A stretch of 5,461 nt of DNA. It comes from a bacterium UBP9_UBA1432. GTDB lineage: Bacteria; Vulcanimicrobiota; Xenobia; Xenobiales; Xenobiaceae. Within the stretch, counting starts at the first letter, position 1, and each line of letters begins with the position of its first letter. Made by a program: the position numbers and the translations under genes. The notes beneath the pieces are model-generated. The model did no database searches and was not told where the DNA came from. It saw only the letters and a list, made by a program, of their open reading frames with translations. Of the stretch, positions 1-5,461 are shown piece after piece. The DNA lies in the NCBI GenBank assembly GCA_002329445.1, contig DCTU01000307.1, forward strand, positions 1-5,461, read 5' to 3'.

Positions 1-1088
1 GCGCACTCCGCCAGGTGGGCGAAGCGGGCCGCCTCCCCCACCGAACGCGCCAGGGCCAGGACCTGGCAGGCTCCCGAACGGCGATTTCCCCGTCCGATCC
101 TCTGCAGGAAGGAGGTCACGTCCGGAGGGGGTCCCAGCAGGACCACCAGGTCCACATCCCCCACGTCGATGCCCACTTCCAGCGTCGGAGTCGTCAGGCA
201 CAAAGCCGCCTCCGCGCGAAGCAGGGTCTGCTCGACGCGCTCGCGTTCCTGGCGGGAGAGGCTGCCGTGATGCACCCTCACAGCCGAATGGAAGGGGGGG
301 CGACCGGCGAGGGCCACGGCCAGGTCCTCGGCATCGGCCCTGGAGGGGACGAAGGCCAGGACCTTGCGGGCCGACAGGTCCGTGCACGCCTGCAGCAGGC
401 TGGCCTGGAGGAGGCCGGGGGCTTCCACGGTCTGGATGTGCATCTGGAGGTCCCGGGGGGACTCGACCTGGGCCAGCACGGCGCCGGGTCCCAGGAATTG
501 ATGCGCCACCTCCGAGACCCGGCCCAAGGTGGCCGTCGCCGCCAGGCGCTGAGGGGCGGGACCGCCCAACGCCTGGACGACTCGTTCCAATCGCTCCAGC
601 AGGACCCGGAGCTGGTCTCCTCGGGCGTTTCCCTCCAGCACGTGGAGCTCGTCGAGGACCACGGCGCGAACCGCTCCCAGGTGCCGGGCATGGCGTGAGA
701 GCAGCGAGTCCAGGGACTCGGGCGTGGTCAGCAGGATCCCGGCCCGCGAGCCCTCCAGGGGTTGGGGATGGTCGCCGGTGCGACGTTGGACGCGAACCCC
801 ACAGCGGCGCAACGGGGTCTCCAGGCGACGGGCCAGGTCGTTGACCAATGCCCGGGTGGGGCTGACGACCAGGATGCGGATCGCCCCGGCGCGCAGGTCC
901 TCCAGCCAGCGCTCCACCAGGGGCGCCGCATAGGCCTCGGTCTTGCCGGAGGCAGTGGCCGAAGCCAACATGACCGCCTTCCCCTCCAGGATCGGCCGGG
1001 CAGCCAGGACCTGGATGGGGCGGGGTCGCGGATGCCGGGCCAGGAAGGCATACCAGGTCCGCGGCAGGCAGGCCCGCAGGTCGCTCAC
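1..1088 (-). CDS. Lhr-like DEAD/DEAH-box superfamily 2 helicase, N-terminal 362 residues (3' end off window)
   Basis: An ATP-dependent nucleic-acid helicase, read in one uninterrupted frame from a GTG at 1088-1086 to the left edge. Both RecA-like lobes are visible. Lobe 1 has a Q-motif-like RPIQ (23-26), motif I ATASGKT (44-50), Ia PTRAL (77-81), Ib TTPESL (121-126), a DEAH-type motif II DELH (146-149) and motif III TAT (185-187). Lobe 2 has motif IV FVPSR (246-250), motif V around TLEVGID (302-308) and motif VI QRIGRGNRR (329-337). The GxGRxxR-type motif VI with following RRSG and the overall spacing resemble Lhr and the BREX helicase BrxHI. In that family winged-helix and further C-terminal domains would follow, but they lie outside the window. 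The GTG start overlaps the TGA of the upstream ATPase gene (GTGA), with only a weak GAGGG 11 nt upstream, which points to translational coupling. All key residues are present, so the enzyme should be active. The helicase assignment is very secure; the Lhr/BrxHI subfamily is likely but not proven. Confidence 0.9.
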   Translation of the reverse strand, partial: MSDLRACLPRTWYAFLARHPRPRPIQVLAARPILEGKAVMLASATASGKTEAYAAPLVERWLEDLRAGAIRILVVSPTRALVNDLARRLETPLRRCGVRVQRRTGDHPQPLEGSRAGILLTTPESLDSLLSRHARHLGAVRAVVLDELHVLEGNARGDQLRVLLERLERVVQALGGPAPQRLAATATLGRVSEVAHQFLGPGAVLAQVESPRDLQMHIQTVEAPGLLQASLLQACTDLSARKVLAFVPSRADAEDLAVALAGRPPFHSAVRVHHGSLSRQERERVEQTLLRAEAALCLTTPTLEVGIDVGDVDLVVLLGPPPDVTSFLQRIGRGNRRSGACQVLALARSVGEAARFAHLAEC

Positions 1089-2575
1089 GCCGTCAGGTGC
1101 CCTCGCAGCTCACGCACGTACTCGGGGATCCCGTCCCGGCAGAGACGCGAGTAGTCCAGAAGTTCGACCACGAACTTCAACACCTGACGAGGGTTCTCGA
1201 AGACCCCCCGCTCGACGCCCTGGAAGACGACCTCGCCCATGGGGCGCTCGACCTGGTCGGCCGCGGTGAAGGCCGGATAGGTCCGGCGATAGAGTTCCAG
1301 CACCCGGCGACACAGTTCCTGGAAGTGCGCCAGGTCCAGGGGCGTCAGGCGGGTGAAGTGCTCTTCCCCCAGGATGGCCTGCAACGCCTGCAACCCGACG
1401 GGGTCCTCGGTCATGGCGAAGACGCAGTAGATTCCCTGCACCGGATCGAAGATCGGGGGAAAGGACCGGTGGATCAGGTGTCCTCCCCGGGCCGCCGAGT
1501 GGACGTCAAAGGCGACCTTCTCGGGTCCCAGGGCCGCTGCGGCGTAGTATCCGAAGAGCAGGTTGGCGAACTCGCGCCCCTGCCCGGAGAGCAGGCTGTA
1601 GAACTCCGCTTCGTCGAAGAGGACGGCCAGCCCGGCGTACCCCAGATCGCGAGCCAGGACCGAGACCCCTCCCAGGAGGTAGGCATACAGGTGGGCCAGG
1701 GTGCGGTGGTCCTGCAACGCATACAGGCGCTGACCACGCAGGCCGGTCGCCTGGCGCAGGGCCGGGTCCAGTTCGGTGTTGGAGACCGTCGGATGGCCTT
1801 CCAGCCAGTCCAGCAGAGGCTCCCGCAGGGGCCGGTCCTTCTGAGGATCGCGCAGTTCCCTGAAATAGGCCAGCGCCGGTGAGAGGTAGTGGTGATGGCG
1901 CGGCGACCCGCGCCGCAACCAGCGGTCCAGGTTCTTCTCGCAGGCCGCCTCCAGCAGCGGCTCCAGGCCTGGCCGGTCGATTCGGTCCGGGTACGCCAGG
2001 TTCTGCACCAGGGCCCGATAGACCCGGCGTGGATGGCTGGCAGCCACCTCCCCCCCGTCCAGGGTCACCCGAGCCACCAGCAGATTCCGGCGCAGGGCCC
2101 GTTCCTCGATGCACTCCAGCATGTGGGTCTTGCCGGCACCGTAGTCGCCCAGGAAGACTCGGGCTGCCCCCCCTCCAGGGACCTGGTCCAGATCCGCGTC
2201 CACCAGGGCCATCTCCCGCTCTCGGCCCACCGTGTACAGCTCCACCATGTGCCGGGGAGCCACGCCCACCCGCAAGGCCTCCAGGACCTGCATGGCTTGA
2301 TGCTCTCCGGACACACCCCGGGGCAACAGGGCCTCCACCGAAATCCGGGGAGGCGGCGGCGAGTCCCGACGGGGCACGCATCCCTTCGGAGCGCGCGCCG
2401 GGACCAGCATCGGGCGGGAAGGCCCGGCCAGTTCATGGGCGGAAACCTGGGAGAGGACCCGACGACCTTCAAAGAGGACCAGCAGGTAGCGGCCTCCCCG
2501 GATCAGGCGGATCACCCGACCTCGGCCATAGGCCGGATGGAAGACCTCCTCGCCGGGCTGCCACGGAGCGCTCAT
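1085..2575 (-). CDS. BrxD-like (DUF2791-like) P-loop ATPase with N-terminal SH3/Tudor-like domain
   Basis: A 496-residue predicted ATPase. Residues 7-50 form a short beta-rich module with the pattern GEEVFHPAYGRGRV (8-21), typical of CarD/TRCF RNA-polymerase-interacting domains and the Tudor-like tail of UvrD/PcrA helicases. A low-complexity Pro/Arg linker (about 52-78) follows. The ATPase core begins with a helix around VLEALRVGV (98-105), resembling the conserved start of BREX BrxD proteins. Walker A is GDYGAGKT (143-150) and Walker B is LAVLFDEAE (316-324), with D321 and E322 as Mg-binding and catalytic candidates. A sensor-1-like strand is IYCVFAMTE (382-390). The helical C-terminus (461-475) looks like the lid or winged-helix part of AAA/STAND-like ATPases. 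A histidine cluster HHH lies at 227-229. The ATG at 2575 is kept because the N-terminal module begins just after it, although no strong ribosome binding site precedes it. It starts 15 nt after the previous ATPase gene and its stop overlaps the helicase start, so a physical or regulatory partnership with the helicase is likely. The exact family name comes from motif recognition only. Confidence 0.85.
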   Translation of the reverse strand: MSAPWQPGEEVFHPAYGRGRVIRLIRGGRYLLVLFEGRRVLSQVSAHELAGPSRPMLVPARAPKGCVPRRDSPPPPRISVEALLPRGVSGEHQAMQVLEALRVGVAPRHMVELYTVGREREMALVDADLDQVPGGGAARVFLGDYGAGKTHMLECIEERALRRNLLVARVTLDGGEVAASHPRRVYRALVQNLAYPDRIDRPGLEPLLEAACEKNLDRWLRRGSPRHHHYLSPALAYFRELRDPQKDRPLREPLLDWLEGHPTVSNTELDPALRQATGLRGQRLYALQDHRTLAHLYAYLLGGVSVLARDLGYAGLAVLFDEAEFYSLLSGQGREFANLLFGYYAAAALGPEKVAFDVHSAARGGHLIHRSFPPIFDPVQGIYCVFAMTEDPVGLQALQAILGEEHFTRLTPLDLAHFQELCRRVLELYRRTYPAFTAADQVERPMGEVVFQGVERGVFENPRQVLKFVVELLDYSRLCRDGIPEYVRELRGHLTA

Positions 2576-2590
2576 GCTCGCAAGACCCGA

Positions 2591-3871
2591 TCAGACATCG
2601 GAGAAGTCCTGCTCGTCCAGCGAAGTCGAGACGAAGCCCTGGGAGAGCAGGGCCTCGGCAGCCTCGTCCGAGAGCCATGACTCGCCCCGCAACCTCTGTT
2701 GATGAAGAAAGGCCACCCAGGTCTTGACGAACTGCCGGCGATGGCCAATCTCCAGGCTGAAGCGCGCTGAGGCCCGGGCCAGGGCCTGCAGGTTGCCCTG
2801 CTGGATGGCCACGGTGGGGTCCCAGTCATAGGCCGCTTTGAAGACCGCCAGGAGTCTCGTGCCGATCCCCTCCAACAAGCTCTCGGCCCCCAGGGCCATC
2901 TGCTCGAGGTCGATCAGGGCCGCCTGAGGACTGTGCCGGGACATGGGCACCGGGCTGCGCAGGCGCTGGTCCAAGGCCGGATACTCTGGAACTACCAGGC
3001 GGAGGAACTCGGGGGGCACGGCGTACAGGAAAAGGACCCCAGGCAACTGCGAAGCACCGCACAGGTCGATCACCTGGCGAAGATTGTCCCCCAAGGCCTG
3101 GATGCGACGGCTGGAGATCGACAGGTTGCGATCCGCCTCGTCGAACATCAGGACCAGCCCGGGGAATCCGTAGCCCACCAGGACCTGGCACAGGCTGCGC
3201 AGCGCCTGGAAGGCGTTGGCCCGTTCGATGGTCTCGAAGATCCCGAAACGACGAAGCTCACTGCGGGGAACGGCATCCCCGCGCAGCCAGGCCTCCAGGA
3301 CCACCTCGCCTTCGCGGTCTTCCTCCACCACGCAGCGCAGGAACTCCGCGGCGGCACGCCGGTAGCTGTGGCTGTCCACCGGGAAGCGCATGGCGCTGCG
3401 GCGGAGCCAGCGATCCCGCTCGGCCGGTGCCAGCGGGGCCAGGGTCTCCTCGGCCAGGTCGCGCAGGACGTCGGGCAGGCCGCGCGTCGGCTCCAGCCCC
3501 GCCCCTTCGGGAGCCGCGGCCACCTGGCCGGCGACGGCCCGGTAGACCAGATAGGGGTCCTCGTAGGGGCATTCCTGGGGAGAGAGACTGACCAGGGCCG
3601 TCAGGAAACCCTTCTCCCAGGCCAGATCGCGGACACAGTACAGGAAGTGGGTCTTTCCCCCTCCGTAATAGCCTTGGACCAGCTTGAAGGCCGATCCCCT
3701 GGACTGGGTCAGCAGGCGGTCGAGATACTCGACGCGCAGGATCTCCAGGAAGTGCTCGTTGCCCACGTTGACGTGGCGGATCCCATGCTCGGGGGGTTGC
3801 CCCGCCTCGCCCATGCGGGCCAGGATGTGCCCGGCCAGCGCGGCGTCCAGGGTGTCGGTCTTGTCCTTCAA
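2591..3871 (-). CDS. BrxD-like (DUF2791-like) P-loop ATPase
   Basis: A predicted cytoplasmic ATPase of 426 residues from the TTG at 3871-3869. Numbering from that start, Walker A is GYYGGGKT (67-74) and Walker B is LVLMFDEAD (239-247), with D244 and E245 as catalytic candidates. A sensor-1-like strand VLFLYAVPPEF (279-289) is followed by a region with DQRL (301-304). The spacing between Walker A and B, about 170 residues, matches the other ATPase of this operon and BREX BrxD-type (DUF2791) proteins. The helical C-terminus (about 320-390) has GHRRQFVKTW at 376-385, similar in position to a lid or winged-helix region. The open frame extends upstream to a TTG at 3907, which would give 438 residues overlapping the preceding gene by 32 nt. 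That TTG lacks a ribosome binding site, whereas the TTG at 3871 has AAGGAG 9 nt upstream and begins 4 nt after the preceding stop, so I prefer it. It lacks the SH3-like module of its partner and has diverged strongly from it, suggesting a specialised pair rather than a recent duplication. Function is inferred: motor or loader for the adjacent helicase. Confidence 0.85.
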   Translation of the reverse strand: MKDKTDTLDAALAGHILARMGEAGQPPEHGIRHVNVGNEHFLEILRVEYLDRLLTQSRGSAFKLVQGYYGGGKTHFLYCVRDLAWEKGFLTALVSLSPQECPYEDPYLVYRAVAGQVAAAPEGAGLEPTRGLPDVLRDLAEETLAPLAPAERDRWLRRSAMRFPVDSHSYRRAAAEFLRCVVEEDREGEVVLEAWLRGDAVPRSELRRFGIFETIERANAFQALRSLCQVLVGYGFPGLVLMFDEADRNLSISSRRIQALGDNLRQVIDLCGASQLPGVLFLYAVPPEFLRLVVPEYPALDQRLRSPVPMSRHSPQAALIDLEQMALGAESLLEGIGTRLLAVFKAAYDWDPTVAIQQGNLQALARASARFSLEIGHRRQFVKTWVAFLHQQRLRGESWLSDEAAEALLSQGFVSTSLDEQDFSDV

Positions 3872-3875
3872 GTCT

Positions 3876-4754
3876 TCAGGCTCCTTGGGATGCCGGGTCG
3901 GGAGCAAACCACAGGCTCAGATAGTACTGCCCGCGGCCCGTCTCGTCCTCCAGGAAGAGCACGGCCTCCTTGTTCCGGGTCGTGGCCATGGTGGCACTGC
4001 CCAGGCCCAGGCGCAACCCTTTCCGGGACAAGGACCCGCTGCGCCGCAGGCGGGCCAGATCCCAGGCCAGCCGGACCCGGCCGTAGGGCTGATAGTGGTC
4101 GCGGGAGGGGTCCTTGCGGAAGCGCTCGGATTGGCCCAGGAAGGCCACCTCGGGGAGCAGGTCCACCAGGTTGATCCGCTCCCCCATCGCCCGGCCCCCC
4201 AGGACCCTCCGGTAGGCCGTCAGCAGGCGATCGAAGAAGAGCTCGGGGCAGAAATCCTTGGTCTGCAGAGCCTCGAGCATCTTCAAGCGGGCCTTCAACA
4301 AGGCCTCGGGGTCCAGGTCGACCTCGCAGACCGCCAATCGGGCGTAGCGCAGTTCGGCGCTGCCCTTGCGGAAGTCTGCGCCGACCGTGAAGGGGTCCAG
4401 ACGGTACTCGGGCGGCTCGGAGGTCAGCGCCGAAAACGCGACGCCCTGGGCCTCGGCCGCCTCGCGCAGGCTGCGTCCGAAGTACAGCGGGCGGCTGCGC
4501 TCCTGCTCCCGGACGAACGCCTCCAGGGTCTCGACCAGGGGAGCCAGCTCGGCCGCCAACTCGGTCTGGACGGGTGGCAGGGCGCGCAGTCGGGACAGGA
4601 GCACACCGACCTTCTTCAGGTCTTGTCGGGTCCGAGGTTCGGAAAGCTCCTTGAGGCAACGCTCGGCGTCCTTGAAGGGCCGGGCGAGGTCGGTAAGGCG
4701 CTTCTGGGCGTCTCGAAGCGCCGAGAGGACCTCGGAGGTGGATTCGGGATTCAA
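3876..4754 (-). CDS. Uncharacterised 292-residue protein, first gene of the ATPase-helicase cassette
   Basis: I do not recognise the family. The protein starts at a TTG (4754-4752) backed by a strong ribosome binding site, and ends 4 nt before the preferred start of the next ATPase gene. Residues 1-85 are almost entirely helical, charged and heptad-like, so a coiled coil or helical bundle is likely. Residues 90-145 look like an alpha/beta segment containing YFGRSLREA (91-99) and DPFTVGADFRKG (120-131). Residues 147-190 are helical. A polar stretch, FRKDPSRDHYQPYGRVRLAWDL (212-233), has several aromatic and basic residues of the kind often conserved. The C-terminal part (244-284) is beta-rich and ends in GQYYLSLWF (275-283). 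No signal peptide, membrane segment, P-loop, nuclease motif or zinc-binding cysteines are seen, so it is probably a cytoplasmic structural or adaptor protein. Its place at the head of the operon suggests a dedicated partner of the two ATPases and helicase, for example for target recognition or assembly. That role is inferred from context only. Confidence 0.8.
   Translation of the reverse strand: MNPESTSEVLSALRDAQKRLTDLARPFKDAERCLKELSEPRTRQDLKKVGVLLSRLRALPPVQTELAAELAPLVETLEAFVREQERSRPLYFGRSLREAAEAQGVAFSALTSEPPEYRLDPFTVGADFRKGSAELRYARLAVCEVDLDPEALLKARLKMLEALQTKDFCPELFFDRLLTAYRRVLGGRAMGERINLVDLLPEVAFLGQSERFRKDPSRDHYQPYGRVRLAWDLARLRRSGSLSRKGLRLGLGSATMATTRNKEAVLFLEDETGRGQYYLSLWFAPDPASQGA
3881..3886 (-). 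promoter_or_regulatory. Ribosome binding site of the first ATPase gene
   Basis: AAGGAG on the minus strand, 9 nt upstream of the TTG at 3871-3869. It lies inside the last codons of the preceding gene, as expected for a coupled operon. It is the reason for choosing the shorter start over the TTG at 3907, whose upstream sequence has no purine-rich match. Confidence 0.6.
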
Positions 4755-4837
4755 CGGGCTGCCTCCTCAGGGTGGCGAACCGGGGTGCCCTCGGACGGAG
4801 GCTCCCGGTCTGGGGTGGGGCCAGGACGGCAGATCGC
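4755..4837 (-). other. Short intergenic region between glmM and the ATPase-helicase cassette
   Basis: An 83-bp gap holding the ribosome binding site of the following gene. The best inverted repeat I can find is a short imperfect stem around CCTC-N5-GAGG with no T-run after it, so an intrinsic terminator is not supported. No clear -35/-10 pair is visible, although sigma-70-like boxes are hard to judge at this G+C. Read-through from glmM into the cassette is therefore possible, but a promoter inside the glmM coding region cannot be excluded. Confidence 0.5.
4762..4768 (-). promoter_or_regulatory. Strong ribosome binding site of the 292-residue protein gene
   Basis: GAGGAGG on the minus strand, 7 nt upstream of the TTG at 4754-4752. 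This near-consensus match at good spacing supports the unusual TTG as the true start and indicates that the cassette's first gene can be translated independently of glmM. Confidence 0.7.
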
Positions 4838-5461
4838 TCAGGGAGCGGCCAGGCGCTCTTCCATGACCTGCCGGATCTCGCCCACCAGGCGATCGAGTTC
4901 TTCGCGATCGGGACCTTCCAACATGATCCGCACCAGGTTCTCGGTGCCCGAAGGGCGGACCAGGATGCGCCCGCGTTCGCGGAGCCGCTCCTGGCCTTGA
5001 GCCACGGCCTGGGCGATCTGTGGGTCCTTGTCCCACAGCAACTTGTCGCGGACCGGGACGTTGACCAGGACCTGCGGCATGCGGGTCATGGCTCGGGCCA
5101 TGCGGGAGAGCGGCTCGGCCGTCTGGTGGACGATCGAAGCCAGGATCACCCCGGTCAGGACTCCGTCGCCGGTGGTGGCGTGATCCAGGAAGATGATGTG
5201 ACCCGATTGCTCCCCACCCAAGGTCCCTCCGCGGCGTCGCATCTCGGCCAGCACGTAGCGGTCACCCACCGGGGTCCGGACCATCCCGATCCCTTCCCGG
5301 CGCAAGGCCTCTTCCAGCCCGAAGTTGGCCATCACCGTGGTGACCAGGATGTCGCCGGGCAGACGACCGTGCTGGCGCAGCCAGCGCGCGAAGAGCAGCA
5401 GCATGGGGTCCCCGTCCACCAGGTTCCCTTCCTCGTCGGATGCCAGACAGCGATCGGCATC
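4838..5461 (-). CDS. glmM: Phosphoglucosamine mutase GlmM, C-terminal 207 residues (5' end off window)
   Basis: GlmM converts glucosamine-6-phosphate to glucosamine-1-phosphate in the cytoplasm, the step before GlmU in UDP-N-acetylglucosamine synthesis for peptidoglycan. The visible part begins at the right edge within the Mg-binding loop: DADR is the end of the family's DGDADR motif, followed by LASDEEGNLVDGD. Further on come the VGDRYV stretch, the substrate-specificity loop GGEQSGHIIF, the HATTGDG segment, and near the C-terminus the phosphate-binding loop RPSGTE followed by NLVRIM. These features separate it from phosphomannomutase/phosphoglucomutase relatives, which usually carry a different sugar-specificity loop (GEMSGH type rather than GEQSGH). 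Full-length GlmM is about 445-450 residues, so a little under half is present, with the active-site Ser domain missing only because of the window edge. The frame is open to the edge, well upstream of the internal GTG at 5419. The stop is a TGA at 4840-4838. It appears intact and is most likely a housekeeping neighbour of the cassette. Confidence 0.95.
   Translation of the reverse strand, partial: DADRCLASDEEGNLVDGDPMLLLFARWLRQHGRLPGDILVTTVMANFGLEEALRREGIGMVRTPVGDRYVLAEMRRRGGTLGGEQSGHIIFLDHATTGDGVLTGVILASIVHQTAEPLSRMARAMTRMPQVLVNVPVRDKLLWDKDPQIAQAVAQGQERLRERGRILVRPSGTENLVRIMLEGPDREELDRLVGEIRQVMEERLAAP

Noticed and set aside
278..1051. Short minus-strand frames inside the helicase region (278-691 and 728-1051)
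   Set aside because: They are out of frame with the continuous helicase reading frame, which carries motifs I to VI, and their Arg/Trp/Pro-rich translations show no domain. The helicase is not frameshifted.
1085..4754. Calling the locus a standard BREX system
   Set aside because: Only BrxD-like ATPases and a BrxHI-like helicase are visible. The defining PglZ phosphatase, PglX methylase and BrxC/PglY are absent from the window, so only a BREX-related label is justified.
4770..4830. Possible intrinsic terminator after glmM
   Set aside because: The best stem is about 4 bp and imperfect, and no T-run follows, so it is within the chance level for GC-rich sequence.
3684..5000. A 438-codon open frame on the plus strand, with another of 413 codons at 2933-4174
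   Set aside because: Both lie antisense to well-supported genes with clear motifs. Their Gln/Gly/Leu-rich translations show no domain. Long antisense frames are expected in GC-rich coding DNA.
1..5461. Very frequent CCAGG/CCTGG pentamers, considered as a dispersed repeat
   Set aside because: They fall within coding frames at varied phases and are explained by codon preference (CTG, GCC, CAG, GAG) in GC-rich genes. No regular spacing or CRISPR-like array is present.

Overview
This is a GC-rich (by eye about two-thirds G+C) bacterial chromosomal window. Every gene I can support lies on the minus strand, so the window reads biologically from right to left. Coding density is very high, codons end mostly in G or C, and TTG and GTG starts are common. 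The only housekeeping marker, the C-terminal part of phosphoglucosamine mutase (GlmM), is too conserved to name a phylum, so I leave the lineage open: a high-GC bacterium, with several GC-rich phyla possible.

Layout from right to left. (1) 5461-4838: the 3' part of glmM, whose 5' end lies off the window. (2) 4837-4755: an 83-bp gap with no convincing terminator and a strong ribosome binding site at its end. (3) 4754-3876: a 292-residue protein of unrecognised family with a helical, probably coiled-coil N-terminus. (4) 3871-2591: a P-loop ATPase of the BREX BrxD-like (DUF2791-like) type. (5) 2575-1085: a second, divergent BrxD-like ATPase carrying an N-terminal SH3/Tudor-like (CarD or UvrD-tail-like) module. 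(6) 1088-1: the N-terminal 362 residues of an Lhr-like superfamily 2 helicase with all the standard motifs, continuing beyond the left edge.

Genes 3 to 6 are packed with gaps of 4 and 15 nt and a 4-nt GTGA overlap, so they look like one translationally coupled operon. A BrxD-like ATPase next to an Lhr-like helicase recalls the brxD-brxHI pair of type 2 BREX phage defence. No pglZ, pglX or brxC/pglY is visible, and two different ATPases plus an unassigned protein are present instead. My inference is a compact DNA-handling system, probably defence or genome maintenance, in which the two ATPases load or regulate the helicase and the 292-residue protein is a dedicated partner. GlmM appears to be only the chromosomal neighbour. 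The main limit is that the helicase C-terminus and anything downstream of it are not visible.
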